A stretch of DNA of 64,000 bases from Viridibacillus soli. Its GTDB lineage: Bacteria > Bacillota > Bacilli > Bacillales_A > Planococcaceae. Shown here in pieces: positions 45,817 through 54,899 of the stretch. Where the stretch lies: the NCBI RefSeq assembly GCF_016612995.1, contig NZ_JAEOAH010000004.1, positions 186,001-250,000 of the forward strand, written 5' to 3'. Positions within the stretch are counted from its first letter, which is position 1, and each line of letters begins with the position of its first letter. The translations under genes were made by a program, and so were the position numbers. Below the pieces are notes generated by a model. It was not told the DNA's origin, did no database searches, and saw only the letters and a list, made by a program, of their open reading frames with translations.

Positions 45817-45861
45817 CGAAATTCATTTGGGCAACTATAGTGCCGAAATGAATTTTTTTTG
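45817..45861 (+). terminator. Terminator downstream of the YitT gene
   Basis: Stem AAATTCATTT-GGCA / TGCC-AAATGAATTT followed by TTTTTT. Resembles the terminator at 44673. Confidence 0.7.
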
Positions 45862-46008
45862 TTAACGAAAATAATTTTCATATTCTACTGTAATGTGGAC
45901 AGATTCACTTTAAAATGGAAATAGTAGTTTTTTGTAATTATAAAGAATTTATTAAGTTTTAAAATAGAGAAATTGACTATGATACATTGTTTGTGGGAGG
46001 AATATTGC

Positions 46009-46710
46009 ATGAAATGGCAGTTATTACTTGTGGAAGATGATATAGAAATTGCACGTGTTGTACGCGATACATTTTTGCGTGAGGGATATGGCGTTACTTG
46101 GGCAACGACAGGGTTAGAGGGGTGGGAAGACTTTCAAAGCCATCCTTACGATCTGGTTTTAGTGGATTTAATGCTCCCTGAAATGGACGGACTAACACTT
46201 TGTCAAAACATTCGCTGGAAAAGTGATGTACCGATCATCATCATTAGCGCGCGTAAAGAGGATGAAGATAAAGTGGAAGGCTTACATTTAGGAGCGGATG
46301 ATTATTTAGCAAAGCCTTTTAGTTTGGCTGAATTAAAGGCGAGAGTAGAATCTCAACTACGCCGCTGGAGGCGCTATCAAGGCGTACCGGATGTGGATCA
46401 TAAAACAACATTTACAAACGGTTTAACAGTCGACCTAAATAATGAGCAGATATTCCTTCAAAACGAAGAAATTTATCTAACGCAAAAGGAATTCGCTTTA
46501 TTCAATGTCATGGTGCAAAATCCACAACGCGTATTTTCAAAAAGTGAACTGTATCAACATGTATGGCAGCAAGCAGATGCGGAAGGCTTACAAACTGTTA
46601 CTGTTCACGTTAAAGGCTTACGTGAAAAGTTGAATGATCCGGTCAAAACACCACATTTTATCCAAACAGTATGGGGTAAAGGCTATCGTTTCATCGGTGA
46701 ACGATTATGA
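46009..46710 (+). CDS. OmpR-family response regulator
   Basis: 233 residues from ATG 46009 (GGGAGGAATATTGC upstream). Receiver domain with acidic VEDD, phospho-acceptor in DLVLVDLMLPEMDG, switch and KPFSLAELKARV lysine. The C-terminal winged helix ends in VTVHVKGLREKLNDP and GKGYRF. The 4-bp overlap with the kinase gene shows one operon. Target genes unknown; the lipoprotein gene downstream is a candidate. Confidence 0.93.
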   Translation: MKWQLLLVEDDIEIARVVRDTFLREGYGVTWATTGLEGWEDFQSHPYDLVLVDLMLPEMDGLTLCQNIRWKSDVPIIIISARKEDEDKVEGLHLGADDYLAKPFSLAELKARVESQLRRWRRYQGVPDVDHKTTFTNGLTVDLNNEQIFLQNEEIYLTQKEFALFNVMVQNPQRVFSKSELYQHVWQQADAEGLQTVTVHVKGLREKLNDPVKTPHFIQTVWGKGYRFIGERL

Positions 46711-48188
46711 AACTGAAAACGTGGTTACTGCTGTCCTATTTTATCGTCATGAGCCTCCCTTTAGCGGCAGCATATGCGCTTTTTGCATGGATAAATGCCT
46801 ATCATGACGATCGTAATGTAGAAGAGTATTTTGAAAAGTGGGCGGAACTACAACAAATCTCAATTGTATTAAAAGAACCTATGCTGTATGAGCCTGGTAT
46901 TGAACGACCACAAGTTGAGGAGTTAACCGATTTAAAAACAGCTATTGTTTTGTATCGACCAGATGGACTTGCGTTGTACAATTCAAATCCACTCGCTTAT
47001 ACAAATGATTATGTATTATCAAAGGAATCATTGTACAAAAACCTATTTCAATTTGAAAATGACTATCGAAGTTATTCATACAGGGAGCCCGTCTTTTCAG
47101 ACAATAAATTAGTCGGTTTTTTCGAAGTCACCTTAGCGAGAGAAAAATGGGTAGATGGGGTAAATAATCGTACAGTACTTGTCATTGCAATATTTATTGG
47201 TATTTTCGTCTTTACTTTCCTTTGTGTCACAATACTAATCAATCGTAAGTTAAATAAACGACTTGCTCAATTGATGAAGCAAATGACAGCCTATGGAAGT
47301 AGGGGGAAAGTTGAAGAAATCCAGACTTCAAAAGATGAAATTGGTGAATTAACAGAAAGCTTTTATAGCATGCGGGAGCAGATTGAAGTAGCAAGGGAAA
47401 AGATAGCGCAAGAACAGCAGGATAAGGAATTTATGGTTGCGGCTATTTCGCATGATTTAAAAACGCCTTTAACATCCATTCGTGCATATGCAGAATCATT
47501 ATCAGCTGACCGTAATTTGCATGAAGACGAGCGTGAGGAATATCGTGAAGTGATCATTAACAAAGCCAATTATATGCAGCAAATGTTAGATGATTTACTC
47601 ATGTATACTTTATTACAATCGCCCACCTACGAGATGGAATTTGTTCAAGCAGAAGGCAGTGAATTCTTTGACATGCTGCTATCTGATTATGAGCCATTAT
47701 GCTATGAGAAAAAAATTACGCTAGAAGTAAATAGTAATGTGGATGGCATTTTCAATGTCAATCCGAAACAACTTATGCGTGTAACAGATAATTTGATGAG
47801 CAATGCTATTATGCATACGCCAATAGAAGGATCGATATGGCTTGCGATGGTGTCATCTGAAAACTTGCCAAAGTGGGTTTTCCCATTTGTCACACAAGAG
47901 TTACAGCTAGAAGGTCCTCTATTAATTGTACAAAATAGTGGAGCAGGGCTAGAAAAAGAACAGCTCTCTCATGTATTTAAGCCTTTATATCAAGCAGATA
48001 CTGCTCGCAGTAAAAAGGGTGAAAGTGGTACAGGGCTCGGACTAAGTATTACAAAAAGTATAATTGAAAAACATGGTGGCACAGTGCAAATGTTGTCGCA
48101 TAAAACAATAGGTACATGTGTAATTTGTAAACTACAAAAAATAGAAAGAACAGGTGATAATAATGAAGAAAATTATGAAAAGTCTTAG
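46707..48188 (+). CDS. Sensor histidine kinase
   Basis: 493 residues: TM1 about 4-26, extracellular sensor 27-150, TM2 about 152-175 (VLVIAIFIGIFVFTFLCVTI), HAMP, DHp with H-box MVAAISHDLKTPLTSIRAYA, HATPase with N-box NLMSNAIMHTP, G1 VQNSGAGLEKEQ and G2 GESGTGLGLSITK. Partner of the response regulator upstream. Its 3' end overlaps the lipoprotein gene by 26 bp. Stimulus unknown. Confidence 0.93.
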   Translation: MKLKTWLLLSYFIVMSLPLAAAYALFAWINAYHDDRNVEEYFEKWAELQQISIVLKEPMLYEPGIERPQVEELTDLKTAIVLYRPDGLALYNSNPLAYTNDYVLSKESLYKNLFQFENDYRSYSYREPVFSDNKLVGFFEVTLAREKWVDGVNNRTVLVIAIFIGIFVFTFLCVTILINRKLNKRLAQLMKQMTAYGSRGKVEEIQTSKDEIGELTESFYSMREQIEVAREKIAQEQQDKEFMVAAISHDLKTPLTSIRAYAESLSADRNLHEDEREEYREVIINKANYMQQMLDDLLMYTLLQSPTYEMEFVQAEGSEFFDMLLSDYEPLCYEKKITLEVNSNVDGIFNVNPKQLMRVTDNLMSNAIMHTPIEGSIWLAMVSSENLPKWVFPFVTQELQLEGPLLIVQNSGAGLEKEQLSHVFKPLYQADTARSKKGESGTGLGLSITKSIIEKHGGTVQMLSHKTIGTCVICKLQKIERTGDNNEENYEKS

Positions 48189-49236
48189 TTTAGTAGGCAT
48201 TATGACAGTTGCATTAGTAGGTTGCTCAACAGAGGGAAGTGATTTTTCACCAGAACAGGTTATTCAAAATACATTAAAAGATTCAAAACCAATAGGCACA
48301 TACTATGGCGAATATGATATGACCTTGTCGAAAGAAAAAATGCACGTTAAAGAATGGAATGGAAAAGATGGTAAACGCCGTATAGAAATGTGGGATGAAG
48401 AGGCCAAACAGCAATCGATTTCTGTAAATGATGGAAAAAATATAACGAGCTATAATCAAGCGCAAAATAAAGGTATTGTTATTCCTATAACAGATGAGTT
48501 AAAGGATGGCACACAATTTTCACCAAAAGCACAAGCAGAAGCAATGCTGAAAATGGTAAAAGATACGCATGAGATTTCACTTAAAGGAGAAGAAAAAATA
48601 CTAGGCCGTGATACGTATCACCTAGTGGCCAAAGAAAAAGATGAAAAAACACTTTTCGGTAACCAAGAAATATGGGTCGATAAAGAAAACTGGATGGCGC
48701 TTAAATACAGCATGTCAGGTGTAAGTGGTGGTTCCGAAATTGAATACACAAAATTAGATTTTGATGCGAAAATTCCAGATAGCATATTTACAATTGAACT
48801 ACCAAAGGATGCTGAAATAGAGAAAATTGATAGTTCAAAGAAGGCGAAAACAGTAACAACTAAGGAAATGCCAAATGTATTTAAAAAAGCATTTCTATAT
48901 TTTCCAGAGAAAGATTCGTTAAAGATAGCGAATGTTGAAGTAATGGATGTTGTAGATCATAAAGAATTAACGATTAACTATGAAAAAGATGGCGTTTTAT
49001 CCTTCTCGCTTTCTGTATTCCCAACACCGAAAGAAAAAGTTGAAGATGTAGGATCGTTACCAGGAGAAAAACAAACGAAAATACGTGGTCAAAAAGGCTT
49101 AGTCATGGAAGAGAAATCGTTCCGAGTTATATCATGGTCAGAAAAAGGTTATAACTACTCAATTTTACCTATCAATCCAGATTTGAAGATAAAGGATATC
49201 TTGAAAATGACAAAAGATATGAAGTTAGTGAAATAA
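48163..49236 (+). CDS. LolA/DUF4367-like lipoprotein
   Basis: 357 residues from ATG 48163, with CAGGTG upstream. Lipobox LVGC at the end of a short signal peptide. Residues ~30-215 have the LolA/LolB-like beta half-barrel pattern (ISLKGEEKILGRDTYHLVAK, NQEIWVDKENWMALKYSMSG); residues ~230-357 are DUF4367-like (SWSEKGYNYSILPI). Such proteins often accompany sensor systems as regulators. It starts inside the kinase gene, so the three genes form an operon. Confidence 0.8.
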   Translation: MKKIMKSLSLVGIMTVALVGCSTEGSDFSPEQVIQNTLKDSKPIGTYYGEYDMTLSKEKMHVKEWNGKDGKRRIEMWDEEAKQQSISVNDGKNITSYNQAQNKGIVIPITDELKDGTQFSPKAQAEAMLKMVKDTHEISLKGEEKILGRDTYHLVAKEKDEKTLFGNQEIWVDKENWMALKYSMSGVSGGSEIEYTKLDFDAKIPDSIFTIELPKDAEIEKIDSSKKAKTVTTKEMPNVFKKAFLYFPEKDSLKIANVEVMDVVDHKELTINYEKDGVLSFSLSVFPTPKEKVEDVGSLPGEKQTKIRGQKGLVMEEKSFRVISWSEKGYNYSILPINPDLKIKDILKMTKDMKLVK

Positions 49237-49246
49237 ATCTACTAAA

Positions 49247-49283
49247 GACGCCGTTAGCAGCCTAGTCTGCTAGCGGTTTTAAA
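49247..49283 (+). terminator. Terminator of the two-component operon
   Basis: Stem CCGTTAGCAG / CTGCTAGCGG followed by TTTTAAAG. It lies before the next gene, so part of the transcription may read through. Confidence 0.6.
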
Positions 49284-49295
49284 GGAGTTTTAAGG

Positions 49296-49586
49296 ATGAC
49301 ATATGATTTTATATGGCTTAGCTTAAGCATTGTTGCGGCCGGTTATTTAATAGGAGATGGCTTGAAAAACTTTGGCAACCCTAATGCAAAAAGTTTACTA
49401 GACATACTTGATGAAGGTGAAGAAGTTGAACTGATTGCTGCAAAGGAATTACACGTATTTCTGAACGTGCCAAAAGAAGCGACGAGTAATTTTGTTTTTG
49501 AACATCCAGAGGTTCCGTATATTGAACTGAATGGCCATATCTTTTTTCAAAAGCAGAGAATAAGCGAGTGGTTAGAGCAGCAGTAA
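49296..49586 (+). CDS. Small protein with N-terminal membrane segment and excisionase-like helix region
   Basis: 96 residues. The hydrophobic start (DFIWLSLSIVAAGYLIGDGL) is followed by AKELHVFLNVPKEATSNF and ELNGHIFFQKQRISEWLEQQ, which has the spacing of MerR/Xis-type winged-helix proteins. A membrane-tethered DNA-binding-like protein is unusual; the fold is inferred. AAAGGAGTTTTAAGG precedes the ATG. Confidence 0.6.
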   Translation: MTYDFIWLSLSIVAAGYLIGDGLKNFGNPNAKSLLDILDEGEEVELIAAKELHVFLNVPKEATSNFVFEHPEVPYIELNGHIFFQKQRISEWLEQQ

Positions 49587-49626
49587 ATTCGTATTTATGT
49601 ATGGAAAAAAAGAAAGGGGAAAATCG

Positions 49627-49779
49627 ATGAAAAGGCTAGCACTTTTAACAGGTGGAATAGTGATTATTTTTGCTTCACAGATCATACAGGTCATGCTAAT
49701 AATGGAGAAAAATAAAAAATTAGAAAAGAGAATAAAACAATTTGAATACCAATATTATAAGCATAGGAAAGACACCTAG
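49627..49779 (+). CDS. Small membrane protein with charged tail (50 aa)
   Basis: ATG 49627 follows AAAGGGGAAAATCG. The product has one membrane helix (LALLTGGIVIIFASQIIQVM) and a basic helical tail (KNKKLEKRIKQFEYQYYKHR). It directly follows the 96-aa gene, so they are likely co-transcribed. Family not recognised. Confidence 0.6.
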   Translation: MKRLALLTGGIVIIFASQIIQVMLIMEKNKKLEKRIKQFEYQYYKHRKDT

Positions 49780-49897
49780 TGTGAGCTCAATAGTAAAGGT
49801 AGTACCTCTAAGGTAATTTATAAATTATCTCTCGTATTTATAAAGTAATTTGGTATAATGAGAGGTAATTGGTAATTCATGGAGGTTAAGTCAAACA

Positions 49898-50404
49898 ATG
49901 AAGGAATTAGGCGTATATAGATTTGAAGAAATAATTGAAGTTCCTATAAAAGATCTATTTGATTATCTAAATAAAGATGAACATGTACTCAAATGGAATT
50001 CAATGATTGTAGAAAATATTTATGAAGGTTCTGAGGACGATATAGGTGAAGGATCCATAGTTACAACTGTCCAAAAAATCGATAAAAAGGTCTATTCTTT
50101 TGAGGCTGAATTGATCGAATACAAGCCACCTTATCGCGCAACAATGAAAACTAAGACGAAAGAAGGCACTAGTATTACGCGGTATCGATTAACACCAGTC
50201 GGCAATTCAACAAAGTTAGAAGTGGAAGCTAGTTTAATCCCAAGTAACTGGTTCTACAAAATACTTGTGAAATTAACCGGTTGGGCAAGTAAATATGTAT
50301 TTGATGAGCAATATAAAAATTTTGTTACATATGTTTATGAACAAGAAAATAGCATAGATGAAGCTTCTAATAAAAATCCACAAAAAGAATATATGAATAG
50401 CTAA
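49898..50404 (+). CDS. SRPBCC-family (polyketide cyclase/START-like) protein
   Basis: 168 residues with the SRPBCC pattern: EEIIEVPIKDLFDYLNKDEH, LKWNSMIVENIYEG, IGEGSIVTTVQ and a C-terminal long helix. The fold makes a deep hydrophobic pocket for lipids or other ligands. TGGAGGTTAAG precedes the ATG. No neighbour indicates a substrate. Confidence 0.8.
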   Translation: MKELGVYRFEEIIEVPIKDLFDYLNKDEHVLKWNSMIVENIYEGSEDDIGEGSIVTTVQKIDKKVYSFEAELIEYKPPYRATMKTKTKEGTSITRYRLTPVGNSTKLEVEASLIPSNWFYKILVKLTGWASKYVFDEQYKNFVTYVYEQENSIDEASNKNPQKEYMNS

Positions 50405-51525
50405 GGAGCCATATTTGGTTCTTTTTTTATTTGGATTTTTATTGGATAAATCCACAATAAAATACAACATTATAGAAATGACGTTAAATGTACATTAAAG
50501 GGGGTGTTTAAAAAATGATTGGTATAATTAGAGTGAATCTCCTTAACATAGTGATGGTTGAGGGAGAATATATCCGTCCTATCCGTCCTACAGTGGTTAA
50601 TACAAATATAAAGGCTATCGAGGTACGGATTTTGAGAAGGAAAAGGGTATCAGATAACCCAAGAATGTGGGTGTGAATTTTGAATAAGGTTCGATGATTT
50701 GTAATAAAGTAGTTTACGTACTTTATTAGGTAAATCATCTAAAGAAACAGATGAAATCCTTATTAAATTCCTTAAATCTAATAAAACATCTTAATTGGTA
50801 GAAGTAAATAGAAGAAATAATTTCATGAATTTAATATTCATATTTATTCATAATAGTACTTTCAAGCCAAGCGTTCTTTTAGGAGGGGTGAATCACAGTA
50901 TACTGCTTATTATCTTAACCATTACTTTACGTATTTCTTAAATAAAACTTAGTTATTGCTGCTCTAATGCACTGAATGATAAATGCCGCAAGTATTGCTA
51001 CTATTTATATTAATGAACATACGTAACAAGGAGCTTGAAGTTAAAAATATTTTCTTCCAATTTCCTTTCCGGATAAGTTTTTATAAAAGAGCTATGGCTG
51101 GAAGTACCCATTATCTATTACATCTCTTCAACAAACATTTTAGGGGATAATTTACATAAACCTGGTATAATTATCTTGAAGTCTTTGAACATAGTGAAAG
51201 TTGGAGTGGTATTATGAAATACATGTATAAAAGTGAGCGTGCGTTCTAGGGGACGATGCCTTTGTCAGTGATTGAAAAAGAACACCTACTAGTGGAGGGT
51301 GGCGTTGACTGTCCTACAGTGGTTGATACAAATACATAAAGTCAATCGAGGTTCGGATCTTGAGATGAAAAAAGCTCTAGTGAAGCAGGAACTAGAAGTA
51401 ATCGCTTCGTAAATCGAGGCGGTGAATGAGTCCATTCTTTTCAAAAGCCTGAAGCTACAGTTTGTAGTAAAAACGAACGGAACCCTTTCTCCATAGATGA
51501 AAATAACATCTTGGAGGAATGGCAC
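50405..51525. other. Long eroded intergenic region
   Basis: About 1.1 kb with no intact gene. A ~53-bp segment occurs twice (about 50584-50636 and 51309-51364). After the second copy a plus-strand frame (RGSDLEMKKALVKQELEVIA, stop, IEAVNESILFKSLKLQFVVK) looks like decayed coding sequence that ends before the RNHCP gene. The rest is AT-rich. Confidence 0.45.
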
Positions 51526-51837
51526 GTGAGCAGAAAAACAGAAAATACAGCATTTCAATGCGAGCAATGTGGCTCGCAAATTGAACCATTAACAAACGGG
51601 AGCTTTCGCAATCATTGTCCGTACTGCTTATATTCTAAGCATATGGATGATAAACCAGGTGACCGGGCTAGTAAATGTAAAGGATTGATGGCCCCTATTG
51701 GTATGGAGTATTCGAGTAAAAAGGGGTATCAGTTAGTCCATGAATGTGTGAAGTGTGGCAAGGTTGGAAAAAATAAAGTAGCAGTAAATACAGAACAAGA
51801 AGATCAGCTTATTTCTCTTATGAAGTCTATTGTCTAA
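51526..51837 (+). CDS. RNHCP domain protein (zinc-ribbon-like)
   Basis: 103 residues from GTG 51526, which has GGAGG 8 nt upstream. The family signature is complete: FQCEQCGSQIEPL, FRNHCPYCLYSKHMD, KPGDRASKC and VHECVKCGKVGKNK. Three CxxC pairs and HC suggest metal binding. A nucleic-acid role is inferred from the fold. A terminator follows. Confidence 0.88.
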   Translation: MSRKTENTAFQCEQCGSQIEPLTNGSFRNHCPYCLYSKHMDDKPGDRASKCKGLMAPIGMEYSSKKGYQLVHECVKCGKVGKNKVAVNTEQEDQLISLMKSIV

Positions 51838-51891
51838 TAAATTTACTATGTTCGAGGTTTATTTTATCAGTATGACTATTACTGAACAGAT

Positions 51892-51926
51892 GAAAGGATA
51901 TTCCAAATGGGATATCCTTTTGTTTT
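51892..51926 (+). terminator. Terminator of the RNHCP gene
   Basis: Stem AAAGGATAT / ATATCCTTT followed by TGTTTTTTTC. Confidence 0.7.
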
Positions 51927-51961
51927 TTTCTTTTATATATTTGATTGCTAAGGCGTTAAAA

Positions 51962-52108
51962 ATGACAAATGCAAATAAAAATGTTGTTGCTGTTAAAGGT
52001 GTGCTTTTAAATGAGGGTAAGGTATTAATTGTACAACGAGCTCAAGATGATGAAATGGGCGGTGGATTCAAGAAAAATCATGTGTTTTCCTTGAATGAAT
52101 GGAAATGA
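51962..52108 (+). pseudogene. NUDIX hydrolase, N-terminal fragment
   Basis: MTNANKNVVAVKGVLLNEGK then VLIVQRAQDDEMGGG is the first strand region of a NUDIX hydrolase up to the point where the Nudix box should follow. The frame then diverges and stops. The catalytic box is missing. Confidence 0.6.
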
Positions 52109-52222
52109 AAATTGTAATAGAAAAGTAGTACATATTTTATTACGAAAATAAAATATGTAAAATAATTGAATCGTTTTAGGCTTGTCAATTATCTAATAGA
52201 TAGGGAAGGGGGCGCAAAACAT

Positions 52223-52432
52223 TTGAGCGAAAAAGAAGAACGGATCATAGCAGCTAGAAATGGTGACCATTCTGCATTTCAATACTTAATAGAAAATGAA
52301 CAAGATGCTTTATATCGCTTTGCTTATATTTACGTTCGCAATGAAGCAGATGCAATTGAAATATTTACGTTCTATTTTCGACGAGTTGTAATATTAAGTG
52401 CAGCACCAAGACAAAATAGAAAACTTCCATAG
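52223..52432 (+). pseudogene. ECF sigma factor, N-terminal fragment
   Basis: From TTG 52223 (AAGGGGGCG upstream) the protein reads LSEKEERIIAARNGDHSAFQ and ENEQDALYRFAYIYVRNEAD, the start of sigma region 2. After DAIEIF the frame leaves the family (TFYFRRVVILSA) and stops. Region 4 is not found downstream. Confidence 0.6.
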
Positions 52433-52865
52433 CGATTCCGTGTAAAATGTAAGTTACCACACTAAACATCATGAACTGGGATTGATGACGGGGTCTTCTG
52501 GCGCCATATCTAAGAAATATTTAAAGGACATGTCATATTTAGAGTGTTAAACAACGTCGATATCTGATAAGTCAAAAATCGATTTGAGTAAAAAAAATTT
52601 TAAACATGCGAATAGATTGCACTGCATTGCGACTGTTATGGAAACATTATTATTGTGTAATTCCTCATAAACGAATGAAAAACCGACAAGTTCATTCATT
52701 TGACAAGCTGATTGTCCTTAGGCACGGCAATATCGTAATCTAAAGGACTAAGGTTAAGAAATTGCTGGCTGGAAGTCTTACCATTTTACGCTACTCATTA
52801 CACACACCATCTCTCATAAATTTAATCATTGTATCTATTTTTTATTCAATATTTACGATTATTAA
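52433..52865. other. Intergenic region without a gene
   Basis: About 430 bp of eroded sequence. It contains the left copy of a 20-nt direct repeat (52553-52572). No protein-like frame is seen. Confidence 0.4.
52553..52572 (+). repeat. 20-nt direct repeat, left copy
   Basis: AACGTCGATATCTGATAAGT; the right copy at 54720-54739 differs at one base. The pair flanks the orphan solute-binding protein gene. Confidence 0.5.
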
Positions 52866-52912
52866 TCAAAATAACCCTACATATAAAATGGTTAACTTTA
52901 TATGTAGGATTT
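52866..52912 (-). terminator. Hairpin at the end of the 41-aa ORF
   Basis: Stem CCTACATATAAA / TTTATATGTAGG; on the minus strand followed by GTTATTTTG. It includes the stop codon of the small ORF. Confidence 0.5.
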
Positions 52913-53023
52913 TCCTGATGTTACATTAATGCTATGTATAGTCCTATATATAGATGAAATACTACCTGCTACTTCAAGCACATGGTAGCAGATCCTCACG
53001 GCTTTCCTCATCTTCTTTGTCAT
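52898..53023 (-). CDS. Putative 41-aa small protein
   Basis: ATG 53023 is preceded by GGAGGAGGGG at suitable spacing. It encodes MTKKMRKAVRICYHVLEVAG and continues SISSIYRTIHSINV to KSYI. Basic start and weakly hydrophobic middle. The end merges with a hairpin, so the C-terminus may be a new one created by truncation. Family not recognised. Confidence 0.45.
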   Translation of the reverse strand: MTKKMRKAVRICYHVLEVAGSISSIYRTIHSINVTSGKSYI

Positions 53024-53372
53024 TATTATCCCCTCCTCCAGGTCTTACTGCAGTTTTGATACTTTGGAGAACGGGGATACTTTTTATTTTTGGATTACTT
53101 AATGTTTGGATTATAAAAACACTTTTTACTAAAATAATCTCTACAATCATTTTAGAGTTGCAGTTATTAGTTATTCTTCAATTGATAGTATCGTTTTCAG
53201 TTCATTGCTATATTTTTCGTAAAAACAGAAACATAATAATTCATATTTCTCCCTCCCAATGCATTAACCTAATTACACATTATATAACATTTTTAGCATA
53301 TAATAATTTTAAATAGGAATTATTTACAGTATGACTATATTTTAGTAGAATAAAGAAAAAGGGGGGGTAATT

Positions 53373-54632
53373 ATGCCAAATAAATTAGCAATATATGCTT
53401 CGTTATTCATATCAGTACTTTTAGTTTTAACTGGATGCTCTCAGCAAGGCCCTAAAGTGTCCGTAGAAAAGTCACTAGTAATTGCCACGTTAGTTCCCGA
53501 ATACGAAGAAACAATTAAGAATGTATACAGTAAAGGTTATGATAATGATATAAAAACTAAATCGGTATTCCCTAATTCTAATGACGTACCTTCTCATTGG
53601 GACGATATAGATGTGGTGATTGATGAATACTTAAAAAAAAATAAGGATGTTGATTTAGTTTATGGTTTCACACCAGATTATTTAAATGGTTTGGTTGAAA
53701 AAGGTAGTATAAAAGATTTGAGTGCACTATTGGATGAAGCTTTGATTGAAAAAATAGCAACCGCTATTTTGGAACCTATAAAACTTGCTGGTGAAGGAGC
53801 TGTTTATGCAGTTGCTCCTTCTTTTCATGATTATGTACTAGTATATAATAAAGATATTTTTAAAGAGGTTGGAGTAGACAAACCACGAAATAGTATGAAT
53901 TGGGAAGAAGTAAGTACCCTGGCTAAAGAAATTCAAGTGAAGTCGAATTTTAAAGGTATTACACTAGGTTTTCCTACTTCTGATCATGAATTTTACTACT
54001 TATATCAAAACTTAAGTGAACCAATTGGCAACTTCAAAAACAAAAAAGGAAAAGCAATACTTAATAATGAATTAAATAGAAAATATTGGAAGATTTTTAC
54101 TAACCTCTATAAAGATAACTTAAAAGTAACCGGAGAAGAATTTGTAAAGGGCGAAGTAGCAATGGCTGTTTTACCTTTAAGTAAACTTGTAGATACTAAA
54201 TTTCTTGAGTTTTATGGAGATTTTGATAAGTCGCAATGGGGATTAGTCGGCATGCCAATATTTGAAGAAAATAAAGGTGGTCTTGCATTTTCGGATTCTC
54301 TTTTTTCCATTTCTAAGTATAGTAACAATGATGAAGCAGTAAAATTTTTAGAATATGTACAGGGTAAAGAATTTGCTGAATTGTTAGCTAATGCTTCAAT
54401 TTTCCCTAGTTATTGGGATGGTGATATGAAAAAACGTCTCATGAAAAAACACGGATATGACTTCTCACCAGTATATGAGCAACCTGGGGCGCTAATTGAT
54501 AACGCTGAATTTAAAGGGCCAAAATATAATGAAATTAAATCAGCCGGAGCAGATTACTTTGTAAAGTACATGAATGGAAAAGGAAATATAAATAACATAT
54601 TGATTGAATATGAAAATGATGTAAATAAGTAA
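53373..54632 (+). CDS. Extracellular solute-binding lipoprotein (family 1), orphan
   Basis: 419 residues with signal peptide and lipobox VLTGC. The rest is a sugar-type (SBP_bac_1) binding protein: NKDVDLVYGFTPDYLNGLVE, VYAVAPSFHDYVLVYNKDIF, SMNWEEVSTLAKEIQ. There are no permease or ATPase genes on either side, which is unusual for this class. It would need a transporter elsewhere or act as a sensor. AAAGGGGGGG precedes the ATG. It has its own terminator and is flanked by a short direct repeat. Confidence 0.85.
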   Translation: MPNKLAIYASLFISVLLVLTGCSQQGPKVSVEKSLVIATLVPEYEETIKNVYSKGYDNDIKTKSVFPNSNDVPSHWDDIDVVIDEYLKKNKDVDLVYGFTPDYLNGLVEKGSIKDLSALLDEALIEKIATAILEPIKLAGEGAVYAVAPSFHDYVLVYNKDIFKEVGVDKPRNSMNWEEVSTLAKEIQVKSNFKGITLGFPTSDHEFYYLYQNLSEPIGNFKNKKGKAILNNELNRKYWKIFTNLYKDNLKVTGEEFVKGEVAMAVLPLSKLVDTKFLEFYGDFDKSQWGLVGMPIFEENKGGLAFSDSLFSISKYSNNDEAVKFLEYVQGKEFAELLANASIFPSYWDGDMKKRLMKKHGYDFSPVYEQPGALIDNAEFKGPKYNEIKSAGADYFVKYMNGKGNINNILIEYENDVNK

Positions 54633-54647
54633 ATTTAGCTATTACTA

Positions 54648-54697
54648 AGGAAAGAATCCATGTTGACCAATGAATTTCAAAATGGATTCTTTTTATA
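54648..54697 (+). terminator. Terminator of the solute-binding protein gene
   Basis: Stem AAAGAATCCAT / ATGGATTCTTT followed by TTATATG. Confidence 0.7.
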
Positions 54698-54719
54698 TGC
54701 CATAAAATAAGGATTTAAA

Positions 54720-54739
54720 AACGTCGACATCTGATAAGT
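54720..54739 (+). repeat. 20-nt direct repeat, right copy
   Basis: AACGTCGACATCTGATAAGT; one mismatch to 52553-52572. Confidence 0.5.
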
Positions 54740-54899
54740 GTAATCACTTATAATCTCATAATTTAATTGTGGAACGTCTCACCATTTAGTAGCAAAATAC
54801 ATATGATATTACAGAGTGTAATTTATTTGTTTGCTATAGATTGTCCAGATATGGAGTAATAAATATATTTTTATTTAATTAGGGGGATCTATTTAAGAG

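Noticed and set aside
51289-51579. 96-aa minus-strand frame
   Set aside because: Antisense to the RNHCP start and eroded region; Cys-rich composition without family pattern.
52954-53316. 120-aa plus-strand frame starting MKYYLLLQAHGS
   Set aside because: No ribosome-binding site, low-complexity Ser/Leu run, and it overlaps the 41-aa minus-strand ORF that has a strong site.
53373-54632. A complete ABC importer operon
   Set aside because: No permease or ATPase gene within several kb on the same strand.
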